Shown here one piece after another: positions 41,829-53,287 of a DNA stretch of 64,000 bases (positions are counted from its first letter, which is position 1; each line of letters opens with the position of its first letter). Both the position numbers and the translations under genes were made by a program. This DNA comes from Pyrenochaeta sp. MPI-SDFR-AT-0127 (lineage: Eukaryota > Ascomycota > Dothideomycetes > Pleosporales > Cucurbitariaceae), in the NCBI GenBank assembly GCA_020747015.1, contig JAGTJM010000003.1, forward strand, positions 930,001 through 994,000, read 5' to 3'. The notes beneath the pieces are model-generated. The model was not told the DNA's origin. It saw only the letters and a program-made list of their open reading frames with translations, and ran no database searches.

Positions 41829-43823
41829 TGGACGGGTGTGGGTAAGGGCACGTGGATGAGTGGATCATGAGAATTCTTAATTGCAGCATCAGCGCGGCGT
41901 TGGGGTGTTTATCGCAAGACATGGAAGCCAAAGACTTAGAATACAACGACAGCATATAGAACTAATTGTAAATTCCTCTCCTTAATCACTTGCATTGTTC
42001 GCTCTTGCTTCCCAAGGGTGGTCCCAGCCGGTCTCTGTGAGACACCAGCCTGAGTGTTACCCAGACACAACCAACCTTGGAGCCCACTCTTCCCACACCG
42101 CTTGTTTGCAAACAAACTGAATTAATTCCAGTCATGTCAGAATAAAATGGTCCATCTAGATGCAATGCGTTGGAAAGCCTGATTTTCGGTGTTGTTCAAC
42201 TGGCACATGCACGTCCAAACCCTGTAGCCAGATCAAGCATAAACGGCTGGGGCGTGTCAGAAGAGCTCAAGCGACGGGCCAGGATGCAATGTGAAACAAG
42301 CCGTTGGCACCGACGTTGGCAAGGGTCAGGAACCGCGTGCATTTTGTGACTGGCGGGCATGGCCTTGCATTCATGACGAAGCTTGCGATCGCGATTTAGA
42401 ACCTGCACTGAGACCGTTGATGTGGCTTCTGTTGCTGTCTTGCGTGGGTCAGTAGTGTGAGAGTAGAGTGGAATGTCAGGCTATATAGCATGGTGATATA
42501 TGGAGTATGACATAGATGTGATTGCAAGTGTCAGATTCCAGTGTACCGGGCAGGTCCTCAGGCATCCATGCCAAACGACCAGAGTCTCGAATATGACGAT
42601 GTCGAGGACGGCGGCTGGCGGTTGCGTCGCGGTCCGATGCTGTTGAGCCCCACGATGACTGTGGCTCCGGCACTCGATTTAGAAATGCTCTGGTGCTGCA
42701 CGGCCTGCTGGCTGCGCACTATTGCCAACGCGTGTCGTCGTGGCGATGAGACCGACACACCGTGAAGCTGCGAGGAGTACCCTGCGTGCAAACAATCAAC
42801 GCGAGGAGTAGGAAGTGAGGCCGCAATCATAGTAGCACGGCGGCATGTGAGGGTTTTGGTTGTCCCTGCGACAGGAACATTGCCATAATGTGTTACCCCA
42901 GCCACGATGACGGGAGTGTGCGCAACGTGAGGTTCGGATGCAGGGCGTCGGAGGCTACCCGGGCTATGGTGAGTGAAGGGACAAAGGGGCAGGAAGAATA
43001 GCCATGGCCAGCCAGCCAGCCGCATCCGGTTTGCCATTAGCCATCTGTCATCTGCCAGCTCCCATCAGCTGTGCCCAAGCACACTCTCAGCGCAGTGGGG
43101 TCCATGGTTCACCGCGAATTTGTCGCATATGACGGGAATTTGGTGTTGCTAAGGCCGTCGAATGGCCATTCAGCGTGGGCCAAATTGCCAAAGCACACTA
43201 AAAGCACTAGCGTGGATTCCTCGCCAATCAATCGTCGCTACGCCAACTCGACCCAGGTTGTTCTTCATCACCGACCCGGCCGCAAGCTCCTGCCCCGGGC
43301 GCCCCTTGGACCAGCGGCCCAGCACGACAGAGGCTCTGACAAACACCCTCGCAGCGCCCATCACGAGGTTTGTCCCTCAGACACAAACCGTCCTGCCCGC
43401 CCGCATCCCTCACCTCAGTCATTCGTTTCAGAATCATCCTCGCAGCAAGCTGCACCTAATAGTCACACAACACGCAACCCGTGCGCCAAGCGAACTCTCT
43501 CCCGGCTGCACCTTCACCCGCGTACGCCATCAATTGCTAGACAGCGACAAACGACCGCGATCCGCACCTTTCCTCCACTGCGCCTGGAGAAGTCGCGGCA
43601 CAATCCGAAACCCAATTGACCGCTGCACTGGGTGCTGAAGACGTCTGCGGCCCATTGTGCCTGCCTGGTCACAGCCATCGCGACTGCCGCCACCAAAAAC
43701 CGTTCCTCCCCCCGACCCACGACGCCGATCCCCATGCCCAATACGGCCACTACCTCTTGTTAACCACCGACTCTCGTACACGACACACCATTCTTCCCAC
43801 CCACCTCGCTGCCTGCGCCCGCC
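41829..43823. other. Intergenic / long RAX2 leader
   Basis: About 2 kb. The last 700 bp are strongly C-rich on the + strand with overlapping long ORFs on both strands; this fits an untranslated leader or promoter rather than a gene. Nothing recognised at 41.8-43.0 kb. Confidence 0.4.
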
Positions 43824-46800
43824 ATGAGGGAGTCCTTCGCTACCCTCCTGCGCACCGGTGCCGGCAAGCTTGCCCTCTCGCTGCTTGTCGCGTCATCACC
43901 CACGGCCGCCTTCACCTTCAAGTCGGTTCCCAGCCCCAACTTAAATCTTAATGACCTGGGCCGGATAGCCTTCACTGGAGACTTCGATTCGATATCGTTA
44001 TACCAATATGAGGGCCAGAGTCAGCAGTACCCGGGTCGCGACGGCGCCCTCCTGTCGCGATACCCGAATGGCGTCTTTGCAACCATCAACGTCACCGATG
44101 CCGACATCAAAGCCATGTGTTCACTACAAGTCAAGGGCGCTGAGCGCGTAGTCTTCGCAGGCAACTTCACAGGTGTTGGCAATATGACTACACCTGGAGG
44201 AATTGCCCTCCTCGACCCAACCAACGGCACCGTCCAAGCTCTGACAGGCCTTACCGGATCCGTCAATACGCTCTATTGCGACAGGAGTGCTGGACAGGTT
44301 TACGTTGGAGGAGCACTCACTGGTAGCAAGTCGAGCAACGCGATAGTCTGGAAGGACGGCTGGCAGGACCTGTCCTTTGAAGGCTTCAACGGCCCCGTTC
44401 AATCCATCGTCAAGGCCCCCAACGGAAACATAATATTCGGAGGAGAATTCAACGGCCTCGGTGGTAATGCCACCGTGGCAGCAGAGAACAGCACGCAGAT
44501 CATCCCTATCAGCAACGCAAACATTTCCGCCCAGACGAGCTCTGGACTTCCCGGCCTTACTGACCCCACCAAGATTGCTTGCAAGGCCAACTTTGCCACC
44601 CAGGGCACCGACCAGACATGGCTCCTCTCCGACAACTCGCCTGGCTTCTGGAAGGCCGAGTTTGGTTTTGGCTTCGAACCGACTAGTCTGAAGCTGTACA
44701 ACACGGACTATGAGGGCCGTGGCAGCAAGACCTTTCGCTTTACCGCACTCCCAGATGGCGGCATCATGAATTTCTCGTACGTTGACCCGAACGGACAGCA
44801 AGCTTTCTGCGATGCCAGATGCCCCCTTCCAGAAGGCAACACTACGGCCCAGGACTTCACCTTCGTTAATGTCGTCGGTATGAATGCTTTTAGAGTCGAC
44901 ATCTCAGATTGGTATGGTGCTGGAGCTGGCCTGAACGGCATCCAGCTCTTCCAGGACGCCATGTACTCGTATGCTGTCAACGACTTCAACGAGCCCAAAG
45001 GTTGCGGCCCTACAACATCAAGGTCCGAAGCAACATCTACTGGTTCATGGCAAATCACGCCATCACACAACAGCTACTCGCAGTACCTCACCACAGTCCT
45101 TCAAGGCGAGCCCATAGATACCAATGCCGCCACTGTCACCTTTTTCCCTGACATCAAGCAGTCTGGAAACTACTCAGTCACAATCTACACGCCTGGATGT
45201 CAAGGCGATGGAACGTGCGGTAGCCGTGGCCGAGTCAATGTCACCGCCACAATGGGGGGTAAATCAGAGGACACGATACTTTGGCAGACAAATACATTCG
45301 ATAAGTACGATGAGATTTACAACGGCTTCATTGATGCCACTGGCGGCTCCCGACCACAAGTTGTTATTCGGCCTGCACCTCAACAAGGACCAACACCGCT
45401 AACCATGGTTGCGCAAAGGGTGCGTTTCACGCTCCTGAAGGCCACGTCTGGCAATCTTAATGGCCTTTTTGAGTACAAGCCCGGGACACAGTTGGACAAG
45501 ATTGACCTTGCGGATTCGGTGATCAATGCCGCTGGCGCCAGTCTGACCCCCCGAGAAAAGGCCCCCATTACAAGCCTTGCTACAGATGGCCAGAACCTAT
45601 ACGTTGGCGGTAACTTTTCCACCGACGATGGCCGAAACAATGTTTTCTCTGTGCGGCAGGGCTCAACTGAGCCAAGTTCTCTTCCAGGCAATGGACTAAA
45701 TAGCCAGGTCATGACACTCTTCCACAACGACAGCACGCTCTATGTTGGTGGCAACTTTACCAACACCAAGGATAACAATGCTCAAGGACTCAACGGAGTC
45801 GCTGCTTTGACAAACAACCAATGGCGACCTCTAGGTGCTGGTGTTGATGGCGTTGTCTTGTACCTTGTGCCATTCTCCCTCAACATCACAGCAAATACTC
45901 CAGAGCAGGTCCTTGCCGTCAGTGGCTTTTTCAGTCGCGTGAACGCCTTTGACAACAATCCCGCCACTCGAGTCGTGGATTTTGCGGTGTGGGTCCCCTC
46001 CCGGGGTAATTGGCTGCACAACCTGGACTTCTACTCACTCGCCATGTCGGGTAGGTTGATGACCTACGCCGACGTACCAGGCAGCGATCGTTGGTTTGGA
46101 GGTTCGGTTTCCTCGGGTGCCCTTCTTGCAAGTGGAACTGCTGAGCTTAAGAGTGATGATGATCTCGCACTTCACGCATTCCCAGTTGATGTCCAAGCTC
46201 AACAAGAACAGGTCACTACCCGAAAGCGAGCCATTGTCGAAGGACAGAACATGAATACCACAGGGATTCGCACTGGCACATTCTACAAGCAGAATGGCAT
46301 GAACAAGACGATTCTTGCTGGACACTTTGCGACGACTGGAACCGATGGCCAGAACATCACCAACGTTCTCATCATTGACGGAAATGACTCGGACAAGGTC
46401 ACTGGTTTTGGCGACGAGCTCCACGCTAATTCGACCTTTGCCGCCGTCGCTGTGCAAGACAATGTACTGTATGCCGGTGGTATGGTCACTGGGCAGCTCA
46501 ATAACAATCGCGTCGCTGGCATCGTTGCCTATGACCTTGCAGGTAACAAGTTCACTTCCATCCAGCCGCCTCCCCTTCAGGGCGTGAATGTTACTGTCAA
46601 CGCTATAGCACCACGACCCAAGTCCAAGGACATCTACGTCGCTGGTCAATTTCTGTCCGCTGGCGCTCTGAGCTGTGATGCAGTATGCGTTTGGAACACC
46701 GAGCGTTCCCAATGGACCCGTCCTGGCAACGATCTCAGCGGCGAAGTGTCTTCCTTGACCTGGGTGGCCGACACCAAACTTCTCATTGCTGGTAACCTGA

Positions 46801-47563
46801 CTTCAGGTAACAACCAGACCACAATCCTCTCATACGACTCGTCGAGCAACCAATTCGCCGTGATTGCCGGTGCTAGCGACCTGCCTGGCCCCGTGACTGC
46901 CCTTACAATCGCTACGAACAGCGGAGACGAACTCTGGGCTGCTGGTCAAAGCAGTGACGGCAAAGCCTATCTTCAACGTTTTGATGGCGGCAAATGGATG
47001 CCTGTGAACCAGGCTATGTTTGGCGAGAACACCGACATTCGCGCTATCCAAGTGCTCAGTTTATCTGAGGACCATGGGAATTCCGATATCATCGACAAGG
47101 ACCAAGATCTTCTGCTTATGGGGCAGATAAACATCGCAAATTTTGGCTCCGCATCAGCCGCACTTTTCAATGGCACAACACTCATTCCCTTCCTCCTTGC
47201 CACTAAGGGCCAAGACGGCTCTACTGAGCCTGGTAGCTTGTCATCGATCTTCGTCGAGAACCCCAATTCCTTCTTTAGGCAATCTCGTAAGTCAACGGAT
47301 ATTCAATTTTGCAGAAGTAATCTAACACCCGAACAGGGAAACATCTCGCGCTCTGGGCCATCGTACTGATTGGCCTTGCCATCGCACTTCTCTTAACTTT
47401 CCTACTCGTTGTTGCCGGCATCGTCATCGAATGGTACCGCAAGAAGGCACAAGGCTACTCACGTGCCCCGCAGTCTTATCCTGATCGGTTAGGCAACGTA
47501 GGCCGTCTGCCGCCGGAGCAACTATTCGGGACTCTGTCCGGTCCTCGAGCTCCAGCCATCTAA
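43824..47563 (+). CDS. RAX2: RAX2-like cortical polarity glycoprotein
   Basis: Two exons, 43824-47286 and 47337-47563, give 1229 aa. A signal peptide (about 1-29) precedes a very long lumenal/extracellular region of repeated beta units with recurring (V/I)YVGGxFT and LFVAGxLTS-like motifs and many N-x-S/T sites. The 50-nt intron hides the C-terminus; splicing gives one strong membrane helix (LALWAIVLIGLAIALLLTFL) and a short cytosolic tail containing RLPPEQLFGTLSG, which is typical of the family. RAX2 works with RAX1 as a bud-site or hyphal polarity landmark at the cell cortex. Without splicing the anchor would be lost. Confidence 0.93.
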
Positions 47564-48937
47564 TCATCGTTAATGCCAACGACAAAGTCGCTAACGCGGC
47601 TGTGATTTTGGATGGTGGAGCTATGCAGGTTATGATGGGTCGAGATAGTACTTTCGAAAAAAGCACCAATAGCCTCGCTAGAAGCACTGATGGGAGTTTG
47701 GCGAGTTTAAATACTCTGCCCGCAATGTGGAACAATGCCGACCAGCCAAATCATGTGCGACAGGCCAGCAATGGTGGCCAACAGAGCAGTGTGAATCGAA
47801 CGGGCAAGTTTCGCGAGGAGTTCTGAAGAGAGGGTTCATTTTGATCATGAAAAGAATATTGCGTTATGTTATTGGACGAGATGGACGCGCGAAGGTATTC
47901 CGCATACCCTTGATTCAAGTTGATGCTGTGGGGCTGGACTAGAATCATGACTACGCATAGGATCCTGAAGGCCTGTCGACCCGCCTGCCAGCATCTTCTC
48001 GATATCGTTTTCGTCACTCCCTACTGGCTTCATTCTGCAATTGCAGCGCTATATACCCAAATGCCACGCTCTCGATCGCTTTAATGGACCTGGATATTGG
48101 ATCATCAGAAGCCGTTTGGCAACAGATGAACTAGGTGGCCGGATTGGTGCGAGCATCAGAGAGGTTTTTTCTTTTCCCCTGTTTCAGGGACGATTTATTT
48201 TTGTGTGTTTGATACCACTGGCACGCGTGTAGCGTAGCCTAAATTTTCCTATCTCCTGCAGTCTTTCCTATGAGTGTGTCTATCTCTGCGTATGATCGTC
48301 TAGACTATATCTACGTAATGTGTACTCCTTGGAGTCTGAATTGTAATCACGGTAGGCTGTGTGCTAGTCGCGCAGCAGGAAGGAAAGTTCGATGGAGGGG
48401 AGGGTGTGTTCATTGGGCTGTATCTAACGAGAACAGAGGGGGGAAAGGGTTTGTATTTTGAGTCTGGAGAAGTGGTGTAGTTAAGCGCACGACAACAATG
48501 CAAACAAACAATGTGTTCGATACCCTGTCCTTTCCTTCGGCTTCCTTACCTGCAAACCAATGTACTGTGCCGTGAGACGGTCTTACACTACCGATGCGTA
48601 GAAAGTCAGCACTTGAGGATAAAATGGTACGTCTCCGCCCTTGGCACACCCACTACCAAAGTTGGTTGGTCATCTCAGGCATCCCACCATTTCCATTGTG
48701 GTAAGACGGATCTGACGCTTAGAAGCTGTGCATCTGTCCTGTATGTATATATACTGCATGTCCAGCCATATGAAATGAGACTGTTACATATTCACTCTCT
48801 CTAACTTCATTTTGAGCCAAGAACGGACCTCGCTCTCCACCTGGTTCCATCAACATCGTGACCGACGAGTTTTCTGTCAGAGATCTTCTCCACCTTGAAA
48901 TCTTACTCACACTCACACTCACGCTCAAGTCGTAAAC
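47564..48937. other. Intergenic
   Basis: About 1.4 kb with no supported gene; just before the hydrolase ATG lie three ACTCAC repeats in a CT-rich leader. Confidence 0.4.
48905..48922. repeat. (ACTCAC)3 tandem repeat in the leader
   Basis: Three perfect 6-bp copies, ending about 15 bp upstream of the hydrolase ATG at 48938. Confidence 0.7.
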
Positions 48938-49782
48938 ATGGCGAATCCAACAATTCTTATTGTCCCTGGCTCTTTCTCTTCGCCGGGCGCTTACGATGGC
49001 GTCGTTGCTCTGCTGCGCAAACAAGGGTTCCCCGCGTTCGCTGTGCAGTTGCCGAGTACGCAGAAGCGCATGCCCCTTGAGCCCGCGACGATGCAGGACG
49101 ATGCGAGTGTGATTAGGAGAGCGGCTGAGGCACTGATAGGCCTAGGACGTGAAGTTGTTGTAAGTCTTTCTCTCAATTGAGAACATGGGGATAGCAAAAG
49201 TTCACGTATCTATTCACGAAAAGTACTCGACATTGAAAAAAAGAAAGAAGTCATGAAAATGTATACTTACAAACCAAAAAGGTTCTATGCCACTCCTACG
49301 GCGGCACACCCACAACTGAAGGCCTCGCAGGCCTCGCAGTAAAACGCATCATCTACCTCAGCGCCATCGTGCCCAAAGTGGGGCAAACGCACATCGCCGC
49401 CATGGAGCTACCAGAGGGATTCCTCCCTGAAGTCGTAGGCGGCTACATGCACATTGACGCCATACAAATGGCGCCCGCAATCCTCAACGACATGCCCTTT
49501 GAAGAAGCGTATCCGCACACGCTGACGCTGCAGCACCATTCGGCAGTCAGCTTCAATGCGCCTGTCACGCAGGCGGCGTACGAGACGATCCCCGTCACGT
49601 ACCTTTTGTGCGAGAAGGATCTGGTTGTTGCGCCGGAGACGCAAAAGAGGTTTATTAGTGTTTTGGGGGAGGGCGGGAGGAAAGTGGATGTAGTCGGTTT
49701 ACAGAGTGGGCATTGTCCGAACTGGAGCCAGCCCGAGAAACTGGTCGAGGTGCTTGTTGAGGCTGCGGAGAAGGGGGTATAG
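48938..49782 (+). CDS. Small alpha/beta hydrolase (esterase-like)
   Basis: Two exons, 48938-49159 and 49282-49782 (122-nt intron), give 240 aa. The order is ILIVPGSF (oxyanion/HGxG equivalent), then the nucleophile elbow CHSYGG (S79) formed at the start of exon 2. The acid is probably D in LLCEKDLVV and the catalytic His is in SGHCPNW near the C-terminus. This is the abhydrolase_6 type also found in plant methylesterases and in bacterial and fungal salicylate-esterase-like proteins. It is cytosolic, with no signal peptide. The substrate is unknown. Confidence 0.87.
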
Positions 49783-50604
49783 AGACTACGTTGGTTGATG
49801 GAGAGATGAGATTTGAAATAGTCTATACAGGGAGCTCATAAAATGTTGGGGAAGTCTTATCCAATATAATCAAGCCTCTCAATGCACATACACATGTCAT
49901 GAGTTTTACGGAGATTGCTAATGTTATTAAGCAATATGAACTTCTGATAGCCTCGGTTCTATGGTTGATGGGATTGATAAAGGGTGCCAGGAGTCTCTTC
50001 GACACCCGTCATCACCTGCTATCAAGTAATTCTCATGCATTGATTTGGTAGAACTAACTACTCACCTTGAAGCTCAATACAAACCAATACACAGAAATCT
50101 TCGTGCTCATGAAGATATTAGTGATTGGCCAAATACTAGTTTCTAGTTAGCTGGGAGATTGTGCCTTCGTGTGCAGCGCAACCCAGGAATCTCCCTAGCT
50201 TTAACTAAAGAATGGGAAACACGTCCCTTTAATCGACTCTGATAGCTCGGGGAGGATAGTACGAGGAATTGGTGGGGGCAGGTGGGACATTGCAGCCGGA
50301 GTAAGAGATTGATCTGAGACTGTATACAAAAGCAAGTTGAGGGTGAAATCGCCTCGCGCCGTCTTAAGGTAGCTATTCAAAAATTCTCAAGGCAACTCAC
50401 CTGGGGTTCGTGATGGCGAGTCGCTTACGGTTGCGTCGAGCAGATGAACCTAAAGCCTCTCGTCGATGATATACTTGAGGCAACTCACGTAGACTTAATG
50501 ACAAGAACTACTGATAGTATCGTCAAAGCAGCTGAGTTCTTCCAAATATATCTCGTTGCTTGTACTATCTACTTCTTTGTCCTACACTGTACACACTTGT
50601 ATTA
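49783..50604. other. Intergenic flank of the transposon
   Basis: About 800 bp without a gene. A short direct repeat (GGCAACTCAC) occurs near 50394 and 50480. The TA at 50603-50604 is the left target-site duplicate. Confidence 0.4.
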
Positions 50605-50631
50605 CAGTGCCCCTCCAAAAGTTCTCGCCGC
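50605..50631 (+). repeat. Left terminal inverted repeat
   Basis: Begins CAGTGCCCCTCCAAAAGTTC; reverse-complements to the right end with one C/T mismatch at the ninth base. Preceded by TA. Confidence 0.93.
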
Positions 50632-50688
50632 ACTAGTGCGACGCGTTCCATCACAACAACTCCTTCTTAACTTTCAACTATCATAACT

Positions 50689-51816
50689 ATGCCGCCACAA
50701 CGCCGAATTCTTCAAGAAATAGACCAAAATACGCGCAGACGCCCTAATTTAACTGTCCAGCAGCGGAATCAAATTATTGGCATGCTGCATGGTGGTGCTA
50801 CAGTTGCTCAAGTTGCTGACACGTTCGGCCGCAGCGAACGCGGAATACGCGACATCAGACAAAGATATCAACAAACAGGCAAAACAACAGATCAACCTCG
50901 CAGCGGTAGACCACCTATACTATCGCATTATCAGAAGAAGATTATCTATCGCAAAGCACGCGCTGAGCCCAAAATTACATACAAAGAGCTAGCAAAAGTA
51001 GCGGTGGTTATGAATCCAGATGGCACCTCTTCGAAGCCACCTAGCTATCCCACATTAAGGCGGTATCTTAAAAGACAAGGTCTCACTAAATCTCCTTGTA
51101 AGAAGCGTCCTAAGCTTAACCGCTCGCATGCGTTACGGCGGCTTAAGTTCTGTAGAGAGTACTCTCAATTCCCGTGGCATCGGCGCACGCTTCGCTTCTC
51201 AGATAAGTACTCCTTTCAGAAGGGCTCAGGGCAAAACTAGGAGTGGGTATTTCGGAATTCACAAGAGAAATGGAAGGCAATAATACTCTAAACCTATGGC
51301 TGTGGTAAGAAGGTGGCACAAATGGTGTGGGGTTCAATCTGGTTAGATGAACGTAGGCATGCAAGGAGGAGCCCTCTAGTCATAATGGAGCGCGATCCTG
51401 ATGCTCCAAACCATAGATACTCCGCTAAAAGTTACATTAAAGCTTTGACTAAAGGACTCTTGCGATCATGGCGTCGTTCTCAGCTCTTTATGCAGGATAA
51501 CGCGCGTATACACACGGCTGCAGCAACGAGGAATTTCCTGCGTGAGCACCATATCACCACCATTAACTGGCCAGCATACTCACCTAATCTCAACCCAATT
51601 GAGCACCTCTGGTGGCACCTTAAGAAGCTCATGTATAAATTCTATCCACAGTATAATAATTATAGTAAAGCTCTAGAAGAGTGGGATGGCTTTTGCCGTG
51701 CATTAAAAGAGTGCTGGCGTCGCATACCAGCCAAGCTGATCCGGCGCCTTATCATGAGTATGCCACGACGAATCGCTGCATGTAAGAAAGCGCGAGGGTG
51801 GCAAACAAAATACTAA
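50689..51816 (+). pseudogene. Tc1-like transposase, interrupted by two stops
   Basis: One continuous frame of 375 codons plus the terminal stop, broken by TAG (51238-51240) and TAA (51289-51291). The N-terminus has a helix-turn-helix (VQQRNQIIGMLHGG...VAQVADTFG) and a second DNA-binding half (GRPPILS). The catalytic acids are D in FSDKYS (51202), D in MQDNARIH (51496) and E in NPIEHLW (51601), exactly 34 residues after the second D. The conserved SPDLNP motif reads SPNLNP. TAG for CAG and AAT for GAT are both C-to-T or G-to-A changes, as repeat-induced point mutation makes. No restored protein is implied. Confidence 0.9.
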
Positions 51817-51927
51817 CCACGTGCGCAACTTCTGCTTCAAAAATATTTTAATAATATTATATATTGGCTGAGATACGTGGTGTTGAAGTTTGGTGTACAT
51901 GTGCTTGTGAGGGTGGCTCGTGCGTGC

Positions 51928-51954
51928 GCGGCGAGAACTTTTGGAAGGGCACTG
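51928..51954 (-). repeat. Right terminal inverted repeat
   Basis: Mirror copy of the left end, followed by TA at 51955-51956. Confidence 0.93.
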
Positions 51955-51956
51955 TA

Positions 51957-53287
51957 AAGAGTCACTATCAAACTCCTGGCCTTCTCTACCAACTTAACAC
52001 AACATCGTCATATATTGCGGCGAATACGACTTCTTCCCCAGCACCTGCAGCGTCAAGAAACATAGCACCAACGTGATTTGGACTTGGAACAGCGAAACCA
52101 TTACTTTGTGCATGGCACCGCTGAGCCGCACAGTCCGTAGGGCGCTAGATCTTAAATCAATGGAGCCGTGAGTCTAAAAACAATACTTTGCAAAAACTTG
52201 CCGATGGAATTGTTCTTCTCTTCGAATGCATACTGCAGCTCATCTTGCTTGTGCACTGAGAACGCGTGCATTATCGAGTCTGGAGCTGGCTGTTATATTC
52301 TCTCAAGATGATGAATACTCACAATACTGTGGCCAAGACTCCCTGTACGATAGACACCATGAAGTATCAGGATGCAGGGGCTTTGGAAAAGGCACCGTGT
52401 AGGCCATGACGACAAGAATCATAAGTGGCAGCACTGTCTCGCAACATGGGGACACGATGCGACTCACGTGGACGTCGATATCTCCAATCTTGCTCTATTG
52501 TCACGAGGAGGAATGACTCCAGCAAGCTGTGAGTATCTCTGAGGGATAGTAAAGTGTATCCTGATACAAACACGTCATTGTGCCAATCACTGAGAGAAAA
52601 AGACCCAGGAGATGTGTAGTCGAGCATGATTCTACCTTTTTGTTTCACAACAATAGACACGAGGACATTGTACTTATGGTATAGAGTCAAGGGGAAAAAC
52701 ACCTGCTTTGTTTTGATTGAGAGAAAAAGGGGGGGTATGTAACAACTAAATAACCGTAGGAACAAGACCGAAACAAGACAAAGGAGAAGAAGGTGACGAC
52801 GGCAGTCTAATGGGGGAAAAGAGGCAGATGCGTGTAGGACGCGCTCTCGACGACAGCCACGACGCAGATATCTCCTTCTTACTCTCTCTCTTTCCCTCGC
52901 TGTCTTTCTCTCCAAGCCACAAGAAGTAAGAAAGAAAGAATTACAAGCGAGAGTAATTGGCAGTCCAAAAAAGGGGGGCCCCCTCGGAAGGGAAAAGGTG
53001 GAAAAAAGAGGGAAGAAGGAACCATATAAGTACAAAGAGTACAGAGGTATTAAGCATGCTCCAAAGTATGCAAATGTATGCAGATGATGCGGGGCGGCCG
53101 TGATAGTCGGGGTCGTAAGGTGGGGGGAGAATGGTCGTGCGTGCCAAAAAAAGGGGGAGGTGGCGAGACGGGAGGGGGTCGTGGAAACAAGGGGGTTGTG
53201 GTTTCGTGAGAGCATCATGCTATGAGAAGGTATGTGTGGGTGTGTATGTGTGTTGTCAAGAAGCAAGAGGATGATGGGCGGATAGAT
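51957..53287. other. Intergenic and 3' flank of the epimerase-like gene
   Basis: About 1.3 kb. A 299-codon open frame on the minus strand (52367-53266) has extreme Pro/Leu/Phe/Arg composition over purine/pyrimidine tracts and lies just downstream of a minus-strand gene; I read it as 3' untranslated DNA. GT-rich repeat at 53231-53255. Confidence 0.5.
53231..53255. repeat. GT-rich simple repeat
   Basis: TATGTGTGGGTGTGTATGTG-type tract, about 35 bp beyond the stop codon of the minus-strand epimerase-like gene. Confidence 0.6.

Larger units (their letters stand above)
50605..51954 (+). mobile_element. Tc1-type (DD34E) DNA transposon, complete ends, inactive
   Basis: A 1350-bp element is bounded by 27-bp terminal inverted repeats (50605-50631 and 51928-51954; CAGTGCCC at both ends, one mismatch) and flanked by TA on each side (50603-50604 and 51955-51956), the target duplication of the Tc1/mariner superfamily. 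It holds one transposase frame with two in-frame stops. Complete ends plus a broken gene suggest a recent insertion silenced by mutation; it could still be moved by an active relative. Confidence 0.93.

Noticed and set aside
43071..43638. Two overlapping plus-strand ORFs upstream of RAX2
   Set aside because: C-rich, Pro/Thr/Arg/His composition, no domain; read as promoter/leader.
52367..53266. 299-codon minus-strand ORF
   Set aside because: Extreme composition over purine/pyrimidine tracts, no domain, and it sits in the 3' flank of the epimerase-like gene.
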